Shown here: in pieces, positions 10,963 through 21,818 of the stretch
Layout of the letters: each line of letters begins with the position of its first letter
How positions within the stretch are numbered: position 1 is the first letter of the stretch
Origin: Euglena gracilis
Lineage: Eukaryota > Euglenida > Euglenophyceae > Euglenales
DNA: 64,000 nt
Reading direction: 5' to 3'
Assembly: GCA_039621445.1 (NCBI GenBank)
Contig: CP154955.1
Span: forward strand, 4,910,267-4,974,266
Notes under the pieces: model-generated
Database searches by the model: none
Told to the model about the DNA's origin: nothing
Seen by the model: the letters and a program-made list of their open reading frames with translations, nothing else
Program-made: the position numbers and the translations under genes

Positions 10963-11352
10963 CCAGAGCTCTCCCCCCTGCTTTCCGTTTGTCGTTCTGA
11001 AGGTGTTTGTAAACACCTTCCAGTGGGATTTCCACTTTCACTGACAGTCACCCAAAGACATGGTTTCGCATTTCCTTTTCTGCTTTCCCAAAAAAGGGGG
11101 GGGGGGCGGCCACATGGGTTCTGCATTTTCCATTCCAGTGGTTCTACATGTTTTTTTTCCTCAAATACAATACACAAGTCCCAAGCCCTTCTTCAAACCT
11201 TAAAGCAAAAGAAAAACTCCTCCTGTGACCGAGAGAAAACACAAATCTTCGTTCCGTGCAATAGGGCCGACGAAGGAAATACGTCTTCCATACTGAGGAC
11301 GAATGAAATTTTTGAAAAAATGCGTGAAATTTTCAACGGCCGGCCATAAATT

Positions 11353-11950
11353 TCACAATGGAAAATTTTCACGAGCGAATTGAATGCCCAGTCTTGAGGA
11401 GGGGAGGGGCACCTTCGGCCGGTGAACTTTACCGGTGAAGTTCATCAGTGGACTTTTTTGGACCGTTTTGGGGGTTTGCCGGTAAATTTTTTTGTGCAAA
11501 GAATTGCTCCTTCTTGCAACAAAAACTGCCTGATGTCCAAGAGTTAGGGGGAGCCCGGGGGCGGGGACCACGGTGCCGAAGGCACCGAGACAAAACATAA
11601 AATTTCATAAAAAGTTGCAAAAATGACATTTTTTTTATTTTTTCAGTCAAAAAATGGCCTTTTGGTGAAGTTCACCGGAGAAGCCAAACCCCTAAAACCA
11701 AACTTGGGCACGTTTGGAACATGACACGTATGTTTGTCATCTCCCAAAATGCTGTTAATAAAGGAAATTTTGCCAATTTGACGTTGGTCCTTGAATGCCG
11801 TTGGTTCTTGAAACTTCCCCAGGGGCCTGCCATTATGTCGAACAAAAAACATTTTTGTCTTGAAAATTTCATGCCCCCTCCCAAACCCCCTCCCAAACCT
11901 TGTGATGCTGCCCGAAGGGCAGCCAGACGGTTGCGGTTTTCCCTTCAGAG
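11353..11950. repeat. Patchwork of repeat B, R2 and R3 fragments
   Basis: 11418-11450 and 11665-11690 carry GGTGAA/TTCACC palindromes of family B. 11508-11590 is R2 copy 2 and 11908-11950 is R3 copy 2. No coding sequence is evident. Confidence 0.6.
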
Positions 11951-12022
11951 ATTGTGTAGAACTGGTGTGAAAATCAATAATTTTCCTTTTCACTAATAAA
12001 TTTGGACAAAACTTTGGGGGAG

Positions 12023-12766
12023 CACACGGCTGGCCGACGGCTGGCCGACGGCGTGATGGAAGCCGGGTCAGGTTGTCTATCTCATATGGGTAGCAAATGC
12101 CTAATTTGGCGTGCCAGTTCCGAATTTTGAGAGGCAAATTCCTAATTTTGAGGAGGAAATTCCTAATTTTGAATGGCAAATGCCTAATTTTGGGTGTAAA
12201 ATCCCATTTTCATGTGGAAAATGCACAATTTTGGTTGGCATCAGTGGCAAACGCATATTTCGGGGTGAAAATTGCCTAATTTCAGCACCTAATGCCTAAA
12301 TTTGGTGCGCAAATGCTTCATGTTGGGTGCCAAATCTTAATTTCGGATGTTCGTTTTGAATTATCTTTCGAATTTCTTCAAGACGGGCTACAATTTTGAG
12401 TCACTTGAAACCATTTCACACAATATTTGAGCCTTTTTACGTCCATTATTAGGTAAAGTTTGCCAGTGGGACACCAGCTGAGCATTTTTTAGTCATTTGA
12501 ATAATATGTAGGCAAATAACCTCTTCACAATGTATAGAATGACCCAAAAAAAAAGGCTGAAATGGTCAAAATTGGTAAAAAAAAAAGTACAAAATTAGCA
12601 AAATTGACAAAAATTGACGAAAAATGACTTCAAATGGGCAAAAATGCAGCCTCCACCAATGATGAACATGACCTTGAAGGGAGATTGGCTTTTTGCATTG
12701 CAAGGCTGTGGCTCGGGTCATTTTCCTGTGAGTCACACGGCTGGCCGACGGCTGGCCGACGGCGTG
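12023..12766. repeat. Paired CGGCTGGCCGACGG repeats around a CCTAATTTT tandem array
   Basis: A 33-bp unit starting ACACGGCTGGCCGACGGCTG occurs at 12023-12055 and again, in the same orientation, at 12734-12766. Between them, 12095-12310 is a loose tandem array of about 21 bp with the core CCTAATTTTGnnnGGCAAAT. Similar CCTAATT words recur at 14765-14800, 16435-16535 and 17685-17785. The remainder is AT-rich. Confidence 0.75.
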
Positions 12767-13204
12767 CTCCCCCTTTGGTTCATAACTACACCACGTTTTT
12801 GTGAAGTGAAAAAAAATTTTCTTCCCAAAATCTCGGGGGGGGGGAGGCGGCCGCCCCCCCCCCCCCCGACCCCCCCTTGTGGCACCCCTGGTTAGGACCC
12901 CAGGACCCCCCCCGGTGTTGAGACAGTACTGCAAAAAGTGCCAAAAAATGCAAAAAAATCTGACCTCGGGACCCCCCTCCCCCCCTGCCAACGCTCCTAT
13001 GGTGGGGGCGGGGTCCCCAGCCACAAATGCAGGCACTGCACAAGAGAACCCGGACAAGCGCAGCTGTTATCGTAACTGCATTAGACGCTGCAGCTCTTGA
13101 ATGCTGGGCAGTTGATGTCCTTGTAGTGGGCCAGGCTGCTGACCTTGTTGTTGACATGCTAGCACAGCTGACTGTCGATATGCTTGCGCCGCTTGGTGTT
13201 GGGC
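12767..13204. other. No gene seen
   Basis: C/G-run sequence at 12835-12990, then a stretch containing GCTGTTGACCTGCTTG-like words that merges into the low-complexity frame to its right. Confidence 0.4.
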
Positions 13205-13640
13205 TTACAGGCCCAGGGCTTGGTCATGCAGGGAATGATGCATAGCTGGCTGTTGACCTGCTTGTGCAGCTTGCAAATGGGCTTGTGCCAGGCCAAGAAG
13301 TTGATCATGTAGGGGCTGTTGCAATGGCATCAACTGTGGCATGCCCAGATTGGGCCAAGCCAGGCCAGGCATCCCCATGGGTGTGTTGGAGGTAGCTTGT
13401 CTTTGTAATGATGGCAGGAGATGGAGGGCATCCATCTGGGTTGTGGGCCTGGCTCGCTGCGGGGGCCCCTCTTATGGGGGGGGGGGGTGTTTCTGATGTG
13501 CTGCTGCTGTGTCTGTCCGAGGACTCGGAGTAATGATGTCGATGCTTCCTTCTCTTCTTGGGGGCTGGGAGCTGCTTGAGGGGTGCTGCTGCGGGGACGG
13601 TGCATCCCGCTGCAGCTTCCCCTACTGCTTGCTGACCCAT
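13205..13640 (-). other. Low-complexity Gln/His/Ser-rich frame, doubtful coding
   Basis: On the minus strand two overlapping frames read PQLMPLQQPLHDQLLGLAQA and, upstream, PAPKKRRKHRHHYSESSD. The mix of basic, Ser-rich and Gln-rich segments could be part of a transposon structural protein or a nuclear protein. Internal repetition and the absence of a clean start make it equally likely to be a minisatellite artefact. Confidence 0.25.
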
Positions 13641-14833
13641 TGCCTCTTCTTCTTCGCTGCTCTCTGCTCTTTCCGTTCAGCTTTGGTCCGGGCTGCTTGG
13701 TAGGAAAGGAGGTGTAACATATAAGGAATGGCCCTTTTTGAGTGTGCTGCTTTGGATGGAGAAAATGGGCACTTCCCTTCAGGAGAGATTTGGGGAAATG
13801 AGGTATATGTTTGTCGTGTTATTCGTGCTTTAAAAAAACATCCATTTGCACAAGGTGTATTTCCATTCCGCCATAAAGCGCGAGGATTGCGGGATCAAAG
13901 AGGAGCTCGAAGATCTAGAATTAGATTCTTTCACCAATGATGGATGGTCTGAAAGTTCTCCTGGCGGCGGTGAACATTTGTCGAGTGTGCTTTTGGCCAC
14001 AGACGACAAGCCAAACAAGAATGGTCACCCACTCATTTTCATTTTCATTCCCACCTGCTCCTTTCATTTTTCATGAGAGTGTGTTGAACTGATTCAAAAT
14101 CCATTCAATCTCTGTCTCTCGGCCATTTTTGCGGGAGTCGATGACAACTTCATCTCCAAGCGATTTAAGTTCTGACAGCGCAGCAAGCGAAGGAAGTTCA
14201 TCCAAGGAGAACATTGGCGTAACTTTGCTTGGCTGTACTTCGACATCGATGAAGGTGTGGACATTGGGGTTCCGTCGGTCCAACAATGCAGGGGTGTTGT
14301 AAGTCGCATGTGGTGCATTTGCAACAAAAATTTCTTGGAGGTGCAAAGCACCGGAAAGAAAAAATTGACCTTTTTGGTTGGTCTTGGGACCCCCCTGGGT
14401 CAGTTTGGACCCCCTTGGCCGGTGGGAGGGGGTGGTCAAGAAGGGAGGGGGGGACACGCCCCACCTGAACCCATCCCCCACTCCTTCACCACTGATGATG
14501 ATCAGTGATTTTTTGAAAATTTGTCCCGCCGGGCCAAAAAATGTTGCAAAAAAACGTCATTTGGGGTCAAATTTCCGCCGCGGGCCCCCGCACATCCTTC
14601 CCCTAATCCAGGATCCCCTCACGCCAAACACCCCCTCTATGGGGGGTGTTACCCCCGTGACCCCCCCGTGACCCCCCGTGACCCCCCCCCCCCGTGACCC
14701 GAACAAAGACCTTTTTCGGCGAAAATTTTTCGGAAAAGAGTTTGGCTGGTGATGCCTATTTTGATAAGAAATTGAGGTAGATTCCTAATTTTGAGGCATA
14801 AATTTTGCAAATTTGGGGATGGTGCAAGGCTGC
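13641..14833. other. No recognised gene
   Basis: 13850-14060 has an acidic + strand frame (KEELEDLELDSFTNDG) that I cannot place. 14650-14700 is a tandem CCCCGTGA array that recurs at 16540-16590 and 17865-17895. Confidence 0.4.
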
Positions 14834-16424
14834 ATAGAGGTAGAGGGATAGAGGTAGAGGTAGAGGTAGAGGTTTTCCAACCTCCTCTATCCCTCTATGT
14901 CACCTCTATGTCAAAAACCAAAGGAAAATGACTCTATAGCAAAAACTGCGTCTTAGACGCAGACTCCGTCCTGAGTCCTGCGTCTTAGACGCAGGACTCA
15001 GGACGGAGTCTGCGTCTTAAGACGCAGTTTTTTTAAGTCTGCGTATTAGAGGCGCAGGGACTCAGGACGGAGTCTGCGGCTTTGACAGCGGAATTTTTGT
15101 TATATTATCTCTCTCTCTCACACACACACACACAGCCAATCACGATGATGGCCGCACAGTTGGTGAACGTGGCTGAGGCAGGCCTTGGACCCTTGCCACC
15201 TGTACCTGAATTTTTAGAAGCTTTGAAAAAGGCATACACTCCTTCTGAAGATTTGCCAGCGGACACCGCCCTATTTGGGGCAACTTTTTCCAATGTGGCT
15301 CGTCCTCCTCCAGGAACAGAGAGAAACCGAAAAATGGCAATTCTCGCCGCGTTGGACTTTGCAAAGGTGTTGGACTACAGGCAGATCATTTTGCCGAATT
15401 TGGATGAGTGGTTCACTGCCTTTGCAAAGTGGACGCTGTCAGTGGATTGTGTTTTGGACAACCATCAGGAGCGAGAATCAGCCCTACAACAGAGGAAGGA
15501 AATTTGTCGAGCCACTGGTGTTGCTGTTCGGGAATGGAGCCCCACAACCTTAAGAACAACAGTCAACGCATTGGCTTCAGCGCACAAGACTACGCGTCCC
15601 GAACATGGCATTGTCCCCAGTGCAAGCAAACAGTTTCCAAATTTTGTGCTCTTTTTCAACGCTGCTTGCACAAGGTCCCGCAATTTCATGGCACGGAAGG
15701 AGTCTGTGGCGGTTTTGACCGACCACGAGGTGGCACAACTTTTTACCCAAACAAATTGGAAGAGTTGGTATGAGTCCCAGAGTTTCTGGCAAATGTGCTC
15801 AGATTGCCCACGGCACAATTGCCGTTTCGCACGTCACAATAACCTTGCGACGTTGCGGCTGCTTCTCATGGCATTCCCTTTGCATTTTGGATGGTGATTC
15901 CCCATTGCCAATGGCACAAAGAGGCTTTGAAGAAGCTTTTAGCTTCGTTTTCACACCATTCTCCTTTTCATTCAGTTCATTCAGTCACATTTTCCTTAAG
16001 ACGCAGTACTCAGGACGGAGTCTGCGTCTTAAGACGCAGACTCCGCCCTGCCCGAAGTCCTGCGTCTTAGACGCAGACTCCGTCCTGAGTCCCTGCGCCT
16101 AAAACGCAGACTTAATAAAGGAATTTTTTTGCAAGCAAAGGAGAAATACATGAAAGGTTTTCAGAATTGCTCAATGTGGTCACATAACTGCGCCAACAAC
16201 TTTCAAAATTACCAACCCACATATTGTTTCTCATCCCCTCACCGTTTTGCATGTGTTTTCATGCAAAATTGCCATTTTCCGAGCAGATGGGGTGTTTATG
16301 ACCCTTTTTGAGGCCATTTTAGTACATTTTACAGACACAGAGGTGACATAGAGGTAGAGGTAGAGGTAGAGGTGGTTGACATAGAGGTAGAGGCCTTTGA
16401 CCTCTACCTCTACCTCTATGCAGC
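14834..16424. mobile_element. Putative composite element: ORF between nested hairpin repeat blocks
   Basis: The outer blocks are AGAGGT minisatellites that each fold back on themselves (14834-14915 and 16336-16424). The inner blocks (14946-15080 and 15997-16112) are built from GACGCAGACTCCGTCCTGAG and its inverse around GCGTCTTAGACGC or GTCTTAAGAC centres; each block is a near-perfect hairpin and the two are mutually inverted. The ORF at 15145-15897 fills the middle. Outside lie CCTAATT and CCGTGACCC words on both sides. No target duplication was found, so element status is inferred from the symmetry. Confidence 0.55.
15145..15897 (+). CDS. Intact 251-codon ORF of unknown function
   Basis: Open from ATG at 15145 (a second ATG follows directly) to TGA at 15895-15897; the frame is also open upstream to 15082. 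The start is preceded by a CT-rich and (CA)n tract. I recognise no family. Visible features are an acidic/Pro-rich N-terminal part (LPPVPEFLEALKKAYTPSED), a helical middle (ILAALDFAKVLDYRQIILPN, LDEWFTAFAKW), a cluster CSDCPRHNCRFARH near residue 233 that could bind a metal, and a short hydrophobic end. No transmembrane anchor or DDE triad is evident. Codon use is less GC-rich at third positions than in the transporter exons. Its place exactly between inverted repeat blocks suggests a mobile-element gene. It is the longest clean, non-repetitive frame in the window. Confidence 0.6.
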   Translation: MMAAQLVNVAEAGLGPLPPVPEFLEALKKAYTPSEDLPADTALFGATFSNVARPPPGTERNRKMAILAALDFAKVLDYRQIILPNLDEWFTAFAKWTLSVDCVLDNHQERESALQQRKEICRATGVAVREWSPTTLRTTVNALASAHKTTRPEHGIVPSASKQFPNFVLFFNAACTRSRNFMARKESVAVLTDHEVAQLFTQTNWKSWYESQSFWQMCSDCPRHNCRFARHNNLATLRLLLMAFPLHFGW

Positions 16425-16733
16425 CGTAGATGGTGATTCCTAATTAGGTGTCAAAATCCTAATTTCAGGTGTGGATATTCCTAATTTGTGGATTTTTTCA
16501 CCAAAAATTTGTCTTCGGTGATTCCTAATTTGGCGTGGTGTTCCCCCCCCGGTGACCCTCCCCCCCCCCGTGACCCCCGTGACCCGAACCACCCCCTATG
16601 GTTGGGTGGTGGGAATAAGGTTAACCGTCATTTTCAAGGTCAAGCGATGAACCATGGTTAATTGGGGTCTGGCATCAACCAAATTTCGATCACCATGCCC
16701 CCCTCCCCCCGACAATGTCCCCCCTATGATGTC

Positions 16734-17149
16734 CATAGCTGGCGTTTTTTTTTGTTTTTTTTAAAAAAAACGTTTTTTTTGTTTTTTATTAAAAAAAAAC
16801 AGGCAAAAAAAACAAAGGGGAAATGATGGTCCAAATTTTGCCTTTGATCGTAAGGGTGAACCAATCTTAGCTCAAATGACTTGAAAACCAATACTTTTGG
16901 AGGTCTGCAACAAGAATGGTCAAAATAGGGCATTTTTCTGCCATTTTGGGATGTTTCAACTTGAAACATCCCAAATTTGGTGTCTTTCTCTGCCTGAGGA
17001 TGGGGAAAAAAAAGCTAAAATTAAAGGCAAAAAATTTTTTTTGCCCTGGACCCTCAATGGCGTTTTTTTTTGTTTTTTTTAAAAAAAACATGTTTTTTTT
17101 TTATTAACGTGTTTTTTTTGACTTTGTTTTAAACGAAGTGCCAGCTATG
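16734..17149. mobile_element. Non-autonomous TIR element, 416 bp, 8-bp target duplication
   Basis: The ends are CATAGCTGGC and GCCAGCTATG. The 8-bp repeat ATGATGTC flanks it at 16726-16733 and 17150-17157. Just inside the left end, and again at 17058-17100, is a T run / A run hairpin (TGGCGTTTTTTTTTG, then TTTTAAAAAAAAC). No coding. Confidence 0.85.
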
Positions 17150-17269
17150 ATGATGTCCCATACCAAAAACCATGCCCCCACCCCCCGAGCTATTCCTGTC
17201 CCCTTTACGGCCCAATGGGAACAGTAGGCCCCCCCCGAAGCTGTTCCCACACTCAAACCTTGGGCCGCC

Positions 17270-17432
17270 CAAAAGGGGTCATTTTTGGCAAGTTTTTGGA
17301 TGTTCGCAAAAAATTGTCATTTTTAAGCACATTTGCCAAAAATCAATTTTTGAAAACGTCCCAAAACGTTGATTTTCGAGCACTTGGCACTTGTTTGGGA
17401 AGTTCTTTAAGAAAAGTGCTATGACAGTGAGC
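17270..17432. repeat. Dispersed repeat R1, copy 2
   Basis: Homologous to 1490-1645 from CCCAAAAGGGGTCATTTTTG to the GTGAGC end, with a small insertion near GAGCACTTGGCACTTG. It is preceded by GAGCTATTCC / GAAGCTGTTCCC words that also occur near 27950-28020. Confidence 0.75.
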
Positions 17433-18519
17433 CATTCCCGTCCCCCCATGGGAATATCGTAGCTGAATTGGTCATTGTGGCGCCATGACGTGGAGATGTG
17501 ACGGCTCCGAGTGGGAAATATCCCGGGGGGGGGGCAGCTCGGGGGGGGGGAGGAACAACTTGGGGGGGGGGGGGCATGGCGCTTTCTTTCCAAAGGGGGT
17601 GTTTCCCCGCGACCCCCCCCCGCAACCCCCCCCGCAACCCCACACCAATTCGAGATTCCAAAAAGCACAAAAAATTGACATTAATTAGGAATCTGCCACT
17701 CAATTAGGAATCAAAAGTGCGAGAAATTTGTCCCAAATTCCTAATTGGACCTATTTTTGGACCCAAATGGCACGCAAATGCCTAATTGGGATCTAAAATT
17801 GGAGGAAAGAGTGACGTCACACAAGTCACGCGTGACTTGTCGCAAAACCCGTTTCCTCCCCGCGACCCCCCCCCGTGACCCCCCCCCCCCCCGCAACCCT
17901 AACACCCCCAAAAGACCAAAAAAAACATCCTTTGCTGACGTCGGCATATCAAAACGCTCCCTGGGGGGTGCCATATAGGGGGGGGTCACGTTAATTGAGC
18001 ATTTGGGGGGTCCTTTGGGCCGTAGGTGTGCTCAAATAAGGGGGGGGGTTCCCCCCTGGCGACAATTAGGGGGGGGGTGACAATTAGGGGGGGGTGACAA
18101 TTAGGGTGGGGTTACTGAAATTACCCTACATGTCCATGGGTCCATGGGTACCCCCACCCCTAATTGTCGTCCCCAAGGGGGGGGGTGCGACAATTAGGGG
18201 TGGGTGACATATAGGGGGGGGGTCACGTTAAGAGGGGGTCGAAAATTCCCCTTTCGGCCATGGAACTTTTGGTGGTCGCTAGCGACCGTTGGTGGTCGGC
18301 CCGACCGGTTGCTGGCGACCACCCAAAATTCGACCACCCCCCCAGAAAATTTTTAAGCCCCCCCCCCTTGTGAGGGAAAATTTTCCCTTGAGAAAGCCAT
18401 GAACTTTTATATCAAAAGTTCCTGATTCTGCTTTTAGGATCTTGCACGATGTTAGACAATGTTTACGTTACTATGAACTGCATTGGGGCCTTGAAAGCCG
18501 TCATGCGCTTGGGTGTACC
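17433..18519. other. No gene; C/G-run arrays
   Basis: 17525-17640 and 17860-17900 are G and C runs with GCAACCCC words. 18055-18230 is a loose array of GACAATTAGGGGGGG. 18265-18330 holds GGTCGCTAGCGACC-type palindromes. Nothing codes. Confidence 0.6.
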
Positions 18520-18700
18520 ACCCCCCCTCCCCCTTATTGTCCCACCGACCTCCCCCCCCGGAGGCCCGACCGGACAATATGGGGGGGGGACAATATGGGG
18601 GTACCAAAGGAATTTCATTGGCCGAGCCAAAAAAACCCCCCGTCGGCCGGGGCCGAGGGACAATATGGGGGGGGGACAATATGGGGGGGGGGGTAATTGC
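18520..18700. repeat. Dispersed repeat G, copy 1
   Basis: It contains CTTATTGTCCCACCGACCT, GGAGGCCCGACCGGACAATA, GGGGTACCAAAGGAATTTC and CCCCCCGTCGGCC, and ends with GGGACAATATGGGG units. The same parts, in the same order, form 21584-21772. TATTGTCC and GGACAATA are inverted copies. Confidence 0.8.
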
Positions 18701-18765
18701 GCATTGCGCAAGGGCAGGCAGGGGATTTTGTTATTGGAGGGCGGGGGGGGGGGGGGGGGGGGGGG

Positions 18766-19122
18766 TGGCAGCCCCCCCCCCCCCCCGCTAGACGACCAAG
18801 GGCGCCGAAGGCGCCTTGGGACTTTTTGTTTACGGTGCGCATGGCATTACATGCGCACCTGGCCCTGGGTCGGTTGCCCCCCGGAGGGGATTTTGTTATT
18901 GGAGGGCGGGGGGGGGGGGTGCGGGGGGGCTTTGGACAAAAAAATTGCTGTGGGTTGTGGGTTAGGGAAGGGAAGGAGAAGAATTTTCCCAAAAAAAATG
19001 AGAAATTTGGTGGGGATTCTTGGGGGGGGGTAGGGTTAAGAATACCATGCCCATACAAACATTTCTAAGGCGCCTTCGGCGCCCTTGGTCGTCTAGCGGG
19101 GGGGGGGGGGGGGGTTCTGCCA
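18766..19122. mobile_element. Inverted-repeat element with GGCGCC hairpin ends
   Basis: The left end reads TGGCAG, a C run, then CGCTAGACGACCAAGGGCGC continuing into CGAAGGCGCC. The right end is its inverse (19068-19103), a G run and TGCCA. More than 35 bases pair. Inside is a second copy of GGGGATTTTGTTATTGGAGG, also found just outside at 18720. I found no target duplication. Confidence 0.7.
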
Positions 19123-20482
19123 AAATGACTTTTTTAGCGACTTTCCAAAAACTTTAAGTGAAATTTTGACTCATTGGCTTAAAATGGTAATTTTCCCACA
19201 AAAAGTCAAAATCTGGCTTGAAAACGCCGAACCAACCCTTAAACCAATCTTGAAAGCAGGCATGAGGATGTTTTTTGGCACTTCTTTTTACCACAATTTT
19301 CTTGGTCAAAGCCCGTGTTTCTAAACACGGGCTTCGGCTTTAGAAACAGGCTTTGACCAAAGCCATGTTGCTAAAAATGCAAACACAGGTTTAAAAAACT
19401 AAAAACAAAAAAACACTAACTAAAAACACTAAAAACACAGGTTTAGAAGCCAATTATTTATTTCGGTTGTTCAACCATTCTTTTCTGCTAGGTGAATGGA
19501 CCTTTGCAAATTCAAAGATTGCCCCAAGCACGAAATTGGATTGGGCAGCACGAAGACAAAGATGTGAGCATTGAGATTTACATCAAAAAGTGTGTTTTTG
19601 CTTTTGTGGGGTCGCTCAAGTTAAGTTTCTGCTCTGGTTTTGGGTGAAAGAAATTGGCACTTTTTTTTAACCATTTGAAGAATGCTGAGCAGTGCATGTT
19701 GCACAACCTCCAGAAATGTGGAAAAGAAGAGGTTCAGTGGGTCAATTTCTTTAATTTTGGTGTTCAGATTGACTGTGGGCCAACCTCTGATTATGGCTGA
19801 TCTGACAAGTTTTAGCCCAACCACAACCTTGTGACCGAAGCTTCAAAACAATTTGTCTTAAATACTTGCACATTTTCTGCACTTTTGAAGCTTTTTTTTT
19901 TCCATTTTCTAGGGTTTTCGCCTTTTTTGTGCCTCCAAAATTTTTTCCGGAAAAAAAACCTCAAGTTTCCAAATTGTATGGAACCCCCCCCCCCAAATAG
20001 CCTGGCGGGGTGCCAGGTTATTGAACCAACTTCTGGCCCTGCCCCCTTTTTTTCGGTGTAGTGAAGGAATTTTGGGGGTTCCAAGTTTCTGGAACCATTT
20101 TTTTGTCTTTCCCCTTGCCAAGTTATTTGGCCACTGCCAGGAGCAAGGTCCCGCCATCTATTTGGGGGGGGGGTTTACCATCTCTGCAGAGAAACCACCT
20201 CTCACCGCGAAATTATGTATGTTATCTACCACCCCCCTCTTATTTGAACAGGTTTTGTGTGGAGCTGAGCTCTTTGCTCTTTGCCTGATGGAAGAGATAT
20301 GGTTGCCGACTCAGCTCAGCTGGTGACCTGGTACGACCCGGCCTGGCTTGGTTCCAGGGTATTAAGTGAGCGGTGCCTTTGCGGGGGGTGCCAAAGGCGC
20401 CAGATAATTTTTTGGAGGGAGGGTCTTACCACACAACTGGGCCAGAAGCGAAGTTAGTGCCGACACGCATGCGTACATGCAT
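19123..20482. other. No gene seen; hairpin at 19300-19365
   Basis: GGTCAAAGCC and GTTTCTAAA at 19303-19325 pair with TTTAGAAAC and GGCTTTGACC at 19342-19362, leaving a stem-loop with an inner CCCGTGTTT/AAACACGGG stem. 19390-19440 repeats AACACTAAAAA. The remainder is AT-rich without a convincing ORF. Confidence 0.55.
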
Positions 20483-21092
20483 GGAGATCAGGCAGTAGAC
20501 TTTGGTCATTTTGCCCCCCCCCCCCCCCCCCCCCCCTATGGTGAAGTTCACCGTTTGAAAGTTCACCGGGGGGTCCCGGACCCCCCTCCCCCCCCCCTCT
20601 GCCTAACCCATCGGTGAACTTCACCGGTGAAGTTCACCAGGAGAGCACTTTTTTGGCCAAAAATGGCCAAAAGGAATTTATTTTGGGCAAGTTTCGGGGA
20701 AAATTTCGATAAAATTACTACGAATCAACCTCAAATGACCATTTTCAGAGGAAATCAGTAAGAGAACCTACAACAAATAAGAAAAAGAAACTAAAAAAAA
20801 TACCATTAAAAAAATAACAAAGAAAAAAATATAAATAAAAAAAAAAAAAAATCAAAAAGAAGAAAATAAAAAACTAAAAAAAAAAAAAATTCTTTCATTC
20901 CAAAAAAAAATAAAAACAATACAAAAAAAAAAAAACAAAAAAAAATAAAAAAATAAAAATTTTAAAAATAAACAAAAAATTAAAAAAAATAAATAAAAAG
21001 TTCTTAAACAAAAAAAAAAAAAAAAAAAAAAACAAAAAACACAAAAAATCAAAAGATAAGAAAGATTAAAAAAAAAAAAAAAAAAAATAAAA

Positions 21093-21139
<47 letters not shown>

Positions 21140-21294
21140 CCAGGAAAATTTGACCCCCAACCATCAAAACGGTGAAGTTCACCGGTGAACTTCACCGGTG
21201 AACTTCACCGCCGAAAGTACCCCCCCCGGTGAATGTTCACCGATGAACTTCACCGGGGGGGTCCGCAGCCCCCCCCCACCCCTGCCTAACCTCC
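20483..21294. repeat. Dispersed repeat B, copy 2, with A-rich insert
   Basis: Same start (GGAGATCAGGCAGTAGACTT), same palindromic blocks and same right end as copy 1 at 1947-2391. It differs by about 380 bp of almost pure A with scattered T and C at 20755-21133. That tract contains very few G and could be an expanded poly(A) or simple-sequence insertion. Frames across it are artefacts. Confidence 0.8.
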
Positions 21295-21296
21295 CA

Positions 21297-21437
21297 TGCA
21301 TACATACATACATGCATACATACATACATACATACATACATACATACATACATACAAACATACATACATACATACATACATACATACATACATACATACA
21401 TACATACATACATACATACATACATACTTACTTACAT
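21297..21437. repeat. (CATA)n microsatellite
   Basis: About 140 bp of ACAT tetranucleotide with a few variants, drifting to TTAC at the right end, where an element has inserted. Confidence 0.95.
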
Positions 21438-21438
21438 A

Positions 21439-21818
21439 CCCTCACCCCCCCCCTATTTGCCCCCCCCCCTAATTGGCTAATTGGGGGTCCCGTTGGACGG
21501 TCCATTAGCCAATTAGGGGGGGGGGTCAGGCTTATTGGCCATTGGCCGGGGTAACCCCCCCCCTAATTGTCCCCCCCCTAATTGGCTACCACCCCCCCCC
21601 CCTTTATTGTCCCACCGACCTGCCCCCAGGAGGCCCGACCGGACAATAAAGGGGGGGGACAATAAAGGGGTACCAAAGGAATTTCATTGGACGGGCCAAA
21701 AAAACCCCCCGTCGGCCAGGGCCCAGGGACAATAAAGGGGGGGGGGGACAATAAAGGGGGGGGGTAATAGGGGGTCCGAAGGAGCCCGACCATTAGCCAA
21801 ATAGGGGGGGGGTGAGGG
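21439..21818. mobile_element. 380-bp inverted-repeat element with 10-bp target duplication
   Basis: The ends are CCCTCACCCCCCCCCTATTTG and, inverted, CAAATAGGGGGGGGGTGAGGG. The flanks repeat TACTTACATA at 21429-21438 and 21819-21828; the repetitive target weakens the size estimate. Inside are GGCTAATTGG words and a full copy of repeat G (21584-21772), which makes it a nested structure. No coding. Confidence 0.8.
21584..21772. repeat. Dispersed repeat G, copy 2
   Basis: Matches 18520-18700 part for part, with TTTATTGTCC/GGACAATAAAGG in place of TATTGTCC/GGACAATATGG. Both arms changed together, which keeps the inverted pairing. Confidence 0.8.

Noticed and set aside
14946-16112. CRISPR-like array from the repeated GACGCAG blocks
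   Set aside because: Repeats are inverted hairpins without regular spacers, in a eukaryotic context.
20755-21133. A-rich tract as a poly(A) tail of a processed retrocopy
   Set aside because: It lies inside repeat B with family sequence on both sides and no adjoining gene copy.
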